Assembly: GCA_041907025.1 (NCBI GenBank)
Contig: JAYRIB010000033.1
Location: 1-17,409 of the forward strand
DNA length: 17,409 nt
Origin: CAYPSN01 sp041907025
GTDB lineage: Bacteria; Patescibacteriota; Saccharimonadia; CAILAD01; JADZBC01
Reading direction: 5' to 3'
This document shows, piece after piece, positions 1 to 6,466 of the stretch. Position numbers and translations under genes: made by a program. The notes beneath the pieces were generated by a model, which was not told where the DNA came from, made no database searches, and saw only the letters and a list, made by a program, of their open reading frames with translations. Every line of letters begins with the position of its first letter. Positions within the stretch are counted from its first letter, which is position 1.

Positions 1-45
1 CTTCTAAGCTGTAGGTCGTAGGTTCAAATCCTACCGGGGACACCA
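1..45 (+). tRNA. tRNA-Arg(UCU), 5' part outside the window
   Basis: Only the 3' half is present. Bases 1-7 form the anticodon loop CTTCTAA, with anticodon TCT at 3-5. The anticodon stem 3' strand is GCTGT (8-12) and the variable loop AGGTC (13-17). The T arm is GTAGG-TTCAAAT-CCTAC (18-34), then the acceptor 3' strand CGGGGAC (35-41), discriminator A and an encoded CCA (43-45). About 31 bases lie upstream of the window. The isotype rests on the anticodon alone, since the D arm and 5' acceptor strand cannot be checked. Confidence 0.9.
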
Positions 46-164
46 GAAGTTTTGATCTTGTTTAAGGCGAGCCTTGGCCAAGATGAGCACTTGTGGCGGT
101 CAAAGCGGCGAGCTCTAGGGCTTACAAGCGGCGGCCAAAGCGGGTGCTCAGCTTTTTATGATAG
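46..164 (+). other. Structured spacer between the two tRNA genes
   Basis: No coding gene is seen. The spacer has a 10-nt palindrome CTTGGCCAAG (73-82) and a near-perfect direct repeat GGCGG(T/C)CAAAGCGG at 95-108 and 130-143, offset by 35 nt. A 7-bp inverted repeat pairs TGAGCAC (84-90) with GTGCTCA (144-150), and GC plus five T follow at 151-157. The distal pairing followed by a T-run could act as a terminator or be part of a small structured RNA, but the stem is interrupted by a long interior. No known RNA family is recognised. Confidence 0.4.
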
Positions 165-242
165 GGTGGGTGTAGCTCAGTTGGTTAGAGCACCTGGTTG
201 TGGTCCAGGGGGTCGTGGGTTCAAGTCCCATCACTCACCCCA
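165..242 (+). tRNA. tRNA-His(GUG)
   Basis: This is a full cloverleaf. The acceptor GTGGGTG (166-172) pairs with CACTCAC (232-238) with one G-U. The D arm begins GCTC, the anticodon arm is CCTGG-TTGTGGT-CCAGG with anticodon GTG, and the T arm is GTGGG-TTCAAGT-CCCAT. CCA is encoded at 240-242. The histidine-specific extra G at position -1 (165) opposite discriminator C73 (239) confirms the isotype. Its last six bases start a 17-bp repeat that recurs at 1192-1208. Confidence 0.97.
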
Positions 243-253
243 TTACACTTATG
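237..253 (+). repeat. 17-bp direct repeat, copy 1 (att-like, overlaps tRNA-His 3' end)
   Basis: The sequence ACCCCATTACACTTATG begins in the tRNA-His acceptor end and runs 11 nt past the CCA. An identical copy lies at 1192-1208 in the same orientation. After a 4-nt stretch that differs at three positions, both copies also share ATTAA. Identity to a tRNA 3' end and same-strand repetition are the usual signs of left and right attachment sites of an integrated element. No integrase gene is present between them. Confidence 0.65.
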
Positions 254-466
254 GTCTATTAAGATATTTTCAGTTGTATATTTATATACAGCACTTATCT
301 GATTCCAGGGTCTTACTATTCTTAACAATGAATACTAATATAGAAAAGTTACTTTGTTATCAGTATTCTCAAATGAAGCAAGTTATTTGAACTTAGAGTC
401 ATGCCCTAGAAAGATACAAGCTGCTGCTTAAGTTCAATTAAACTTAAGCGAGAAGAGTACCTGTCT
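243..466. other. AT-rich non-coding stretch inside the putative island
   Basis: No supportable gene lies here. The stretch looks A+T-richer than the neighbouring genes. It holds the rest of repeat copy 1 and a perfect 9-bp inverted repeat at 426-449 near the 3' end of the 203-aa gene. A 20-codon ATG reading frame at 328-390 has no clear ribosome-binding site and is not called. Confidence 0.5.
426..449. repeat. Perfect 9-bp inverted repeat with 6-nt loop
   Basis: GCTTAAGTT (426-434) and AACTTAAGC (441-449) are exact reverse complements around the loop CAATTA. It lies 18 nt past the stop of the minus-strand 203-aa gene. Neither strand has a T-run directly after the stem, so it is not a standard intrinsic terminator. 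It could be a weak terminator, a processing site or a protein-binding dyad. Confidence 0.6.
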
Positions 467-1078
467 TTACATCTTAAGCTCTTCGGCAATTTCGGGAAAC
501 TCTTCAATAATCGGTTTAAGTAAACCCGAAAACTCGTTATTCAATTTCTCAAGCCGTTCACGAACCATTAGTAATAATTCTGAAGCTGCTCTACGGTACT
601 TTTCAGAGCCTACACCTTCCTTCACGCCAATCTGGTCAACCACTGTCGTGTCAAGTCCTGCTCTATCAAACCAACCCGACCTCTTAGCCATTCCTATCAG
701 TTCATCAAAAGGCTCTGCAGCTGAATCTGATTCGAGTACATGAGTTACCTCTAGTAATTGACCTCGCACAAGTCTAGTATCAATTATTAGGCTAATTACT
801 TTCTCCTCGTCTAGTGGCTGGCCTAACGCGTCAACTGCTTCGGGGTGGCGATGCAGCGCCTGTGCTAAATTCGCTGCAAAATCAGCAGATTCGCGTAATG
901 GCGGGATAGCAACTTCAGCCTCTGCAGTATCAAGGCTCCATTGTTTTGAATCACGAATCGTTCGCTCATGTCTAGCAATTTCAGTCTCTGAATCCTTACT
1001 AGCTTCGGCCATCGCACGTGCTTCTTCGGAGTCATCTACTCTTCTAGGTGTATTTTGAGCTTCATAACTTTCTGGCAT
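467..1078 (-). CDS. Unrecognised acidic helical protein (203 aa) between att-like repeats
   Basis: I do not recognise a family. The product is 203 aa, soluble, rich in Glu and Asp, with no signal peptide or membrane segment. Residues 1-50 are highly charged and look disordered. Residues 55-203 read as mostly amphipathic helices, ending in a Leu/Glu-rich stretch (about 165-203). The ATG at 1078 is supported by a GAGGA ribosome-binding sequence 8 nt upstream and an extended -10 promoter (1104-1112) giving a leader of about 19 nt. It is the only gene between the two 17-bp repeats (237-253 and 1192-1208), so it may be cargo of a small inserted element. Regular codon structure plus promoter and ribosome-binding site make it a real gene. 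No function can be given. Confidence 0.75.
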   Translation of the reverse strand: MPESYEAQNTPRRVDDSEEARAMAEASKDSETEIARHERTIRDSKQWSLDTAEAEVAIPPLRESADFAANLAQALHRHPEAVDALGQPLDEEKVISLIIDTRLVRGQLLEVTHVLESDSAAEPFDELIGMAKRSGWFDRAGLDTTVVDQIGVKEGVGSEKYRRAASELLLMVRERLEKLNNEFSGLLKPIIEEFPEIAEELKM

Positions 1079-1103
1079 GCGATAAATCCTCGTTATGCTG
1101 TAA

Positions 1104-1112
1104 ATTATAACA
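1104..1112 (-). promoter_or_regulatory. Extended -10 promoter of the 203-aa gene
   Basis: Read on the minus strand, TGT-TATAAT is a perfect -10 with the extended TGn motif. No good -35 is seen 17 nt upstream, as is common with extended -10 promoters. The start site would be near 1097, just ahead of the ribosome-binding sequence GAGGA. Confidence 0.7.
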
Positions 1113-1191
1113 TAAAGTTAGCTGTACTGAATTCGTGGCTTACCGAGTTACTCCAGGCACTTTGACTAGTTCTAATGTCGCTCACGATACG

Positions 1192-1208
1192 ACCCCATTA
1201 CACTTATG
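1192..1208 (+). repeat. 17-bp direct repeat, copy 2 (att-like)
   Basis: This is an exact copy of the 237-253 repeat, 955 nt downstream in the same orientation. The bases just upstream of this copy do not resemble the rest of tRNA-His. That argues for a recombination core site rather than duplication of a whole tRNA end. Confidence 0.65.
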
Positions 1209-1247
1209 CTTGATTAATTTATTCCTACGCCATTATTAGCCTAGAAC

Positions 1248-1262
1248 GCCAGGCAGCCTGGC
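1248..1262. terminator. Hairpin at the stop of the glycosyltransferase gene (weak terminator?)
   Basis: GCCAGGC-A-GCCTGGC forms a tight G+C-rich inverted repeat, in practice a 6-bp stem with a 3-nt loop. It touches the last base of the minus-strand stop codon. No T-run follows on the minus strand, so termination would be inefficient or Rho-assisted. It could also slow RNA decay from the 3' end. Confidence 0.4.
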
Positions 1263-3025
1263 TACTTTACCTCAAACACGTAGCGCTGCGGGTTCGTAGT
1301 AAGCTGCGTAAATGTCCCCTCAGGATAGCGAGATTGTAGAGCAGTGCGATTTCTCAGCCAAACCTTTTGATTCATAAACACACTAAACTGGCTGCTTGGC
1401 AGAGTATTAACAAACTGCAGTGGTGACACAACCTTGGTTTTAGCTTCTTGATTACCATGACTCAGCCAATCTATCCATTTGTCATCGCCACCCCAGCTGT
1501 AGTAGGGATGGAATTGATCCGCTGCTAGCAAGATTGTATAGTCTGGCTTACGAGGCAACTTCTCTACATAACGGAGCGTGGAACCGACATTATTACCTCT
1601 CCGCTGGCCAGCCACCACAAAGTCACGAATAATTACGAGGTTGGCCACGACGACACCACCCACCAACAAGGTCACGATCGCAGTACCAAGACCCGCCCTA
1701 TGCTTTGATACTACGCCGTGTATGCCTTCCATGCTTTTTGCTACCAAATACGCCACAAATGGCAAGATGATAAGCAGCCGTGTGTAGTTGGGGGCTTTGG
1801 TAATGATGAATGTAAATGATAGCCATAATAGGAGTAGGCCGACTACCGCTAGTATATCGCCAGGTGAACCACGTCGCCGAACCATGCTTACCACCGCAAG
1901 CGCCAATCCTAGCCAGACTAAACAGCCTGTTATAGGGTCTACAAAACCATGACCAGGGTTAGGGTATATCCAACCTTGGTCGACCGTCCTAGCATTAAAC
2001 ATACCGAGGCCTTGGATAATATTCTTGTACACGGCATCTGTCTCTGAGCGAGCGCCAACCCACTGCATTTGCAACTGCCGCCCTTCATGACTGATTAGAA
2101 ATTGCTCACGCTGAAACGGCATAGCTATGCTACCAGAACTAATATTTGACACTAGACCTGGTGCAGCCACCAAAAACCAAGCTAAGATTGTGACTCCACC
2201 CATAGAAAGGACTTCGCGGGCCTGGCGCCGTGGCTTGCCAGTAAGCCAATGTGCCGATAACACAAGCAGCCAAAGTGGTAGTACTATCCGAGCAGGGTAG
2301 TATGTATACATAGAGAGCCCAGCAAATGCACCGCCCACAAAGGTCCAAAACAAGCTGCGTCTTTTTAGTCCGAATACCAGGAAGTTAAGTGCCACGAGCT
2401 CAATAAGCAAACCGGTATTGTCACGCATGGCCATGCGGCTAATCATGATGAGCGAGTGGTTTACGCCCATCACGATTGTTGCCACCACCGCCCAGCGACG
2501 GCTCAAGATCTGACGGAACAAGCCAAAGCCAGCCAGGATGATAGCAAGTCCAGAAAACGCATGCACAAGCCGTGTGTGGTACAGGGTGACCTCGCCCAAA
2601 AGCCCAATAATTTTGCCAAACAGTATGAACACGCCAGATGGTAAACCGAAGTAGTCGGCCATCAAACCAAAGGGGTCGGCCCAATACGAATTTGAGAATG
2701 ACTTAAAGTACCCCATTAAAACAAGCTCGTCCGTATTCACCTGTACTGGTATTTGCTGCAGTTTCCATAGGTATAATGGTGCGAAAAGTACGAGCAAGCC
2801 AAAGAGTATCGCGACGTCTGGCCAACCCAGATTGAGACTACCTCTCCGATACTGCCTCGTGATAAAAAAGTACCAACCAAAAACCCCTACGCTCACCAGC
2901 CACAGCAAGAACATATGCCACGAAAAACTAGAGTAGTAATAATCCAATAATGCAAAGATCGTATAGAAAGAACCCATGGCTGGAAAGAGCCAGCCGCTCC
3001 ATTCTTTGTACTTCATAACATTCAT
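1262..3025 (-). CDS. GT-C membrane glycosyltransferase (GT39/ArnT-like)
   Basis: A 587-aa polytopic membrane protein with about a dozen hydrophobic segments from residue 10 to 460, then a soluble C-terminal domain of roughly 125 residues. In the first outer loop QVNTDEL places D99-E100 where GT-C enzymes of the PMT/ArnT kind carry their catalytic acidic pair. R197-x3-R201-D-N (197-203) and the YTYYPAR segment resemble conserved parts of that fold. Such enzymes use polyprenyl-phosphate sugars as donors and transfer a sugar to lipids, proteins or wall polymers on the outer membrane face. The acceptor here is unknown. The start at 3025 is the first ATG, with a second in frame at residue 4; neither has a strong ribosome-binding site. 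It lies 149 nt past the histidine kinase gene on the same strand. Confidence 0.8.
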   Translation of the reverse strand: MNVMKYKEWSGWLFPAMGSFYTIFALLDYYYSSFSWHMFLLWLVSVGVFGWYFFITRQYRRGSLNLGWPDVAILFGLLVLFAPLYLWKLQQIPVQVNTDELVLMGYFKSFSNSYWADPFGLMADYFGLPSGVFILFGKIIGLLGEVTLYHTRLVHAFSGLAIILAGFGLFRQILSRRWAVVATIVMGVNHSLIMISRMAMRDNTGLLIELVALNFLVFGLKRRSLFWTFVGGAFAGLSMYTYYPARIVLPLWLLVLSAHWLTGKPRRQAREVLSMGGVTILAWFLVAAPGLVSNISSGSIAMPFQREQFLISHEGRQLQMQWVGARSETDAVYKNIIQGLGMFNARTVDQGWIYPNPGHGFVDPITGCLVWLGLALAVVSMVRRRGSPGDILAVVGLLLLWLSFTFIITKAPNYTRLLIILPFVAYLVAKSMEGIHGVVSKHRAGLGTAIVTLLVGGVVVANLVIIRDFVVAGQRRGNNVGSTLRYVEKLPRKPDYTILLAADQFHPYYSWGGDDKWIDWLSHGNQEAKTKVVSPLQFVNTLPSSQFSVFMNQKVWLRNRTALQSRYPEGTFTQLTTNPQRYVFEVK

Positions 3026-3174
3026 CGTATCACGTTACGCGCCTCGCTTCGCAATGAGCCAAGTAGTCTGTATACCCGGATACATCAGTTCGTCAGCCAG
3101 GTGACGGAAACTTATTTTTTTCATTTGCAATGCTGCATTATTTCTTCCACTAACCACCCTAGGGCAAGTAGGAG

Positions 3175-5235
3175 CTATTCACTTTGCGAAAGCGAGTTAG
3201 GCAAAGATACGTGGAAAGCGGTTCCATGCTTAGGCCTTGATTCAAAGTAGATCTTGCCGCCAGCTTTTTCTATGAACGACTTAATTGCATAGAGACCAAG
3301 GCCATTGCCGCTGGGCTCACGCTTTACAATGTTTTCGCCGCGGTAAAAACGCGTAAATATCTTAGGCTTAACCTTGTCAGGTATACCATAGCCATTGTCA
3401 CGTACGGTAATGCGCAGCCTGTGAGGGTCGGAGTGGATAGTCATGTTGATATCGCCACCTACTGGGCTATATTTGCTAGCGTTCGACAGCAGATTCTGAA
3501 TAATCATAATGATGAGCTGCTTGTCGTTGTGAATCTTCTTTGGTTCTGCGCTTAAGTGTAACTGGAACTTCTGTTTGCGCTGTGTAAAGTCACGCTTCAG
3601 ATCCGAAAGCGCCTCGTCTACAACATCTCGCACTTCAATTTTTGTAACACTGGGGTTAGTCTTGCCCAAATCAACCCGCGACGCCACTAATAGGTTGTCT
3701 ACCAAGTGGATCATACGTAGCGTAGCGGCATAAACCTCGTCGACGTAATCTGAGTTGTTAATCGTAAGCGCTGGCTTCCCGTCTTGTCGTGATAAAGCTT
3801 CGGCATACCACCGCAGGGTCACGAGTGGGGCCTTGAGTTGGTGCGACACCAACGAAACAAATTCAGTCTTGAGTTGATCAACGCGAGCTTCTTCCGCAAT
3901 GTCACGCAATACTATCACACAACCAGCCATCTTGCCCTGGTAAGACAAAGGTGAGGCAATAAGGTATAAAGGCAGACATTGTCCAGGTTTTGGGCATAAC
4001 TGGCATTTTTCACCGTTTAAACCTAGAGCCACAACTTCCTTACTACTAAGCGCACGTACCACGGGATGATGAGCATGCGTATATGACTGCTCGGCACTAT
4101 CGACCAAGTTGACTGCCTTTAGGAACAGTTTGCCCATGAGCGAATCTGAATCTTTGTGTAGCAAGTCAGCGGCAGCCTTGTTCACCGATGTTATGCGCAT
4201 TTTTGTATCAACCACAATAATCCCCTCTGCAATCGATTCTAGAATGGCTTGGTCGCGAATGTAGCCCTTCTCAATCTTTACGTTTTGGCTTTGGATAGCC
4301 TTTTGATAATCTTTACGCTTCAAGTATTGACCGATTTGTTTACCAACCGCTTCGAACATATTTAAAAAGTCGCGGTCGACGCTCTTTTCTTCTCTACCAA
4401 AAAACTCCAGTACTCCTACAACTTCGCCATCTGAGAGTATTGGGAATGCAAAAGCAGACTTAAGCCCAATCTGCTTGGCGATGTCACCGCGTTTAAACTC
4501 CCTGATCTCACGGGACTCGTTCGCAATATCCATAATCCACATGGGCCGCTTGGTTCGCCACACAGCACCTGGCAAGCCTTCACCCTTATGGAACTCCAAC
4601 TTCTTGGTGACATCGATAAATGCCGTGGCTCCAGCTCCCGGTGCATGCCAAGTCTCAACACACTTTAGTACTGTTTCTTCGCTATCCGCCAACCATACTT
4701 GTGCAAAGTAATCTGACACCACCCAGTTCTGTAGCTGACAAATTGCTTGCAAGATCTTGCGAACCACCTGCCGTAATGACATGTTGGTTTGTGAGATGTA
4801 TTTAATAAGTGTGTACTGAAGTTCCAAGCGACCTTTTAATAGGACGTCCTTAGTAACGTCTTCCTCGGTGCCTATGAAACCAATGAGCTCACCAGAACGC
4901 TTCTTGATCGGCGTAATGCGCGATTGTGCAAAGTACTGCTGCCCATTTTTGCGACGGTTTGTAATAACCCCAGAGAACGGCTTCTTCCGAAATTTAATTG
5001 TATGCCAAAGCTCCTTATAGAAACTGGCTGGCATTTGCTTACCCCATAGTGCCGGCGTTTGGCCCTGCATCTCGGCGAAGCTAAACCCGGTCATTTTTTC
5101 AGCAGCTTTATTGGCAAAGACAATGGTGCCATCTGGATCGGTTAGTATGATGTGATTCGAAGACGTTGCAATTGCACGACGCAGAATGGAGTTACTAAGT
5201 GACGATGACTTGTCTATGAGCGAGCTTTGCTCCAT
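3175..5235 (-). CDS. Cytoplasmic PAS-GAF-PAS sensor histidine kinase
   Basis: A 686-aa hybrid-sensor kinase without membrane segments, so it should sense an internal signal. Order: PAS (about 15-130, with a PAC-like ITPI...GTEEDVT end), GAF (about 145-305), second PAS (about 325-450), HisKA with the H-box SHQLKAPL (phospho-acceptor H465), then a HATPase_c domain. The HATPase shows the N-box (QNLLSNASKYSP, N581/N585), G1 (DNGYGIPD, 613-620), F-box (IFTRFYRGEN) and G2 (GNGLGLY, 643-649), so the kinase is complete. The second PAS carries a C-x2-C-x5-C cluster (C411, C414, C420) that might bind a metal or sense redox; this is inference. A TTGACT-N17-TATGCT promoter precedes it, with AGGAAG 11 nt before the ATG. 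The divergent receiver gene at 5395 is the likely phosphorelay partner. Confidence 0.93.
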   Translation of the reverse strand: MEQSSLIDKSSSLSNSILRRAIATSSNHIILTDPDGTIVFANKAAEKMTGFSFAEMQGQTPALWGKQMPASFYKELWHTIKFRKKPFSGVITNRRKNGQQYFAQSRITPIKKRSGELIGFIGTEEDVTKDVLLKGRLELQYTLIKYISQTNMSLRQVVRKILQAICQLQNWVVSDYFAQVWLADSEETVLKCVETWHAPGAGATAFIDVTKKLEFHKGEGLPGAVWRTKRPMWIMDIANESREIREFKRGDIAKQIGLKSAFAFPILSDGEVVGVLEFFGREEKSVDRDFLNMFEAVGKQIGQYLKRKDYQKAIQSQNVKIEKGYIRDQAILESIAEGIIVVDTKMRITSVNKAAADLLHKDSDSLMGKLFLKAVNLVDSAEQSYTHAHHPVVRALSSKEVVALGLNGEKCQLCPKPGQCLPLYLIASPLSYQGKMAGCVIVLRDIAEEARVDQLKTEFVSLVSHQLKAPLVTLRWYAEALSRQDGKPALTINNSDYVDEVYAATLRMIHLVDNLLVASRVDLGKTNPSVTKIEVRDVVDEALSDLKRDFTQRKQKFQLHLSAEPKKIHNDKQLIIMIIQNLLSNASKYSPVGGDINMTIHSDPHRLRITVRDNGYGIPDKVKPKIFTRFYRGENIVKREPSGNGLGLYAIKSFIEKAGGKIYFESRPKHGTAFHVSLPNSLSQSE

Positions 5236-5276
5236 TAATTCTATGTCTTCCTGGATCTAATTAATATCTTAGTGCA

Positions 5277-5305
5277 AGCATAGAATAAACCATAGATATA
5301 GTCAA
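5277..5305 (-). promoter_or_regulatory. Sigma70-type promoter of the histidine kinase gene
   Basis: On the minus strand, -35 TTGACT (5305-5300), a 17-nt spacer and -10 TATGCT (5282-5277). The start site would be near 5270, leaving a leader of about 35 nt with an AGGAAG ribosome-binding sequence. Confidence 0.6.
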
Positions 5306-5359
5306 AATTACTCATTTTTGAGCAAGTTTAGGTGAATAGTGTAATAAAAATGTGGTTTT

Positions 5360-5388
5360 TTGCCATCCATCTAGTCGGCCGCTACAAT
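5360..5388 (+). promoter_or_regulatory. Promoter of the receiver gene, leaderless geometry
   Basis: -35 TTGCCA (5360-5365), an exact 17-nt spacer and -10 TACAAT (5383-5388). Six bases later comes the ATG at 5395, so transcription should start at or beside the A of the start codon. No ribosome-binding sequence lies in front of the ATG, as expected for a leaderless mRNA. Confidence 0.7.
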
Positions 5389-5394
5389 TTAAAC

Positions 5395-5763
5395 ATGAAG
5401 AAAAAGATCCTCATCACTGACGATGACGCAGCAATCCAGCGGGTATGTAAAGACGCACTAGAGGATGCCGGCTTTGCGGTAGAATGTGCTAATGATGGCA
5501 CTGAAGCTATCAGTTGTGTTGAAGCTCTTAAGCCAGATTTAATACTCCTGGACATGCTCATGCCGGACGCATCTGGTTGGGATGTACTCACGTTCTTAAA
5601 CGACAAAGCCCCCGCCATTCCAGTTATTATCATGAGTAATGTATGGAGCCCGGAGCGTGAAGCTGAAGCACTACACAAAGGTGCGTCTGGCTACATTCAG
5701 AAAACCGATATATCTCTAGAAGATGTGGTTAAGCGTATTGAAAGAGAGCTAGTAGAAGCCTAG
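5395..5763 (+). CDS. Single-domain (CheY-like) response regulator
   Basis: The product is 122 aa and is only a receiver domain: acidic pocket D9-D11 (ITDDD), phospho-acceptor D53 (LLDMLMPDASG), S81 at the switch position and K103 (IQKTD) in the expected order. There is no DNA-binding or enzymatic output domain, so it should act by protein contact or as a phosphate shuttle. The reading frame stays open upstream to an ATG at 5332, but the family N-terminus starts at MKKKILITDD and the promoter -10 lies just before this ATG, so 5395 is chosen. It is divergent from the PAS-GAF-PAS kinase and ends at a strong intrinsic terminator, so it is transcribed alone. Confidence 0.93.
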   Translation: MKKKILITDDDAAIQRVCKDALEDAGFAVECANDGTEAISCVEALKPDLILLDMLMPDASGWDVLTFLNDKAPAIPVIIMSNVWSPEREAEALHKGASGYIQKTDISLEDVVKRIERELVEA

Positions 5764-5788
5764 ACTTACAGTTTTTAACGCTGTGTTT

Positions 5789-5822
5789 AATCCCCCGCAA
5801 GTCTCCTTGCGGGGGATTTTGA
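5789..5822 (+). terminator. Strong intrinsic terminator after the receiver gene
   Basis: AATCCCCCGCAAG (5789-5801) and CTTGCGGGGGATT (5806-5818) form a 13-bp perfect stem with loop TCTC, followed by further T residues on the plus strand. It lies between convergent genes. On the minus strand the stem is followed only by ATT then A, so it should act mainly on the receiver transcript, with possible leaky action on the opposite side. Confidence 0.9.
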
Positions 5823-5839
5823 GTTATTCACCCTCCTTG

Positions 5840-6466
5840 TCATCCTGGCTTGTTACCTACCACCATCCGGAACGTTACCGTAGTTCGAGGTAAGCAGTAA
5901 GCTGAGCCTGCCTCGTGAACTGGTCGACGATCAATCTCATCGCCTGCCAAACTAGTTGCTACTAGCATGGCGATACTCCCGGTGGCAGTCTCACACCGAT
6001 GATATGGCTCAATACTCGTTCGCTCCTTGAAAAGGTTAAACGGGCCTGCACCCTGCACAGTACAGACTACGATCAGCTCACGATCAGCTGAGAAGTCTTG
6101 GTGTTTTGAAACTTGGTCACTCGGCTCAGTGAAGCGCTGAATAGTGACTTCGTTAGGCAGCCAACACTTAAGGCCAGGGAATGATCGTGGAGCACGCATT
6201 TTTACTTGCTGCGTTAGCTTCTCGTGCAAAAGGCGAATTGGCTCTGGGAGCACATCTTGACCAAGCCGCAACACACATGACTCGGTATCCACATCGACAG
6301 CATCGGTGTGTTTACTGTAGCGAGTTAGATCAAGACCAGCAAGCGCCATGACTACTTCTCGACACAGGTCAATCGAAATACCATCTGGCTCAAAGGCCCA
6401 GCCTTGGCGAGCAACATTATTAAGAAGCTCACCAAAGTCAACTTGCGGCAAGAAGATTTCCGTCAT
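5840..6466 (-). CDS. AlkB-like 2-oxoglutarate/Fe(II) dioxygenase
   Basis: The 208-aa product matches the AlkB-type double-stranded beta-helix pattern. An NEVTIQRF strand precedes H122-x-D124 (SKHQDF), the second iron ligand is H184 (RPVHEAG), and R194-x5-R200 (RTTVTFR) has the same spacing as the R-x-N-x-T-F-R signature of AlkB, where the first Arg binds 2-oxoglutarate. All ligands for Fe(II) and 2-oxoglutarate are present. AlkB enzymes demethylate nucleic acids, but other 2OG oxygenases share the fold, so the substrate is open. The start at 6466 has an ideal AGGAGGTGAATC-ATG site. The frame overlaps the preceding small gene by 29 nt, implying coupled translation. Not typical core gene content for a reduced genome; it may have been acquired. 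Confidence 0.75.
   Translation of the reverse strand: MTEIFLPQVDFGELLNNVARQGWAFEPDGISIDLCREVVMALAGLDLTRYSKHTDAVDVDTESCVLRLGQDVLPEPIRLLHEKLTQQVKMRAPRSFPGLKCWLPNEVTIQRFTEPSDQVSKHQDFSADRELIVVCTVQGAGPFNLFKERTSIEPYHRCETATGSIAMLVATSLAGDEIDRRPVHEAGSAYCLPRTTVTFRMVVGNKPG

Noticed and set aside
95..143. CRISPR-like repeats between the tRNAs
   Set aside because: There are only two copies of a 14-nt repeat with 21 nt between them and no cas genes in the window.
52..390. Open frame of 112 codons on the plus strand
   Set aside because: It reads straight through the complete tRNA-His gene, giving the familiar GVAQLVRA-type false peptide of tRNA sequences.
328..390. 20-codon ATG frame inside the island
   Set aside because: It is very short, AT-rich, lacks a ribosome-binding site and has no recognisable features.
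5332..5394. Longer N-terminus for the response regulator
   Set aside because: The extra 21 codons do not match the receiver family and cover the TTGCCA-N17-TACAAT promoter; the ATG at 5395 fits the family start.
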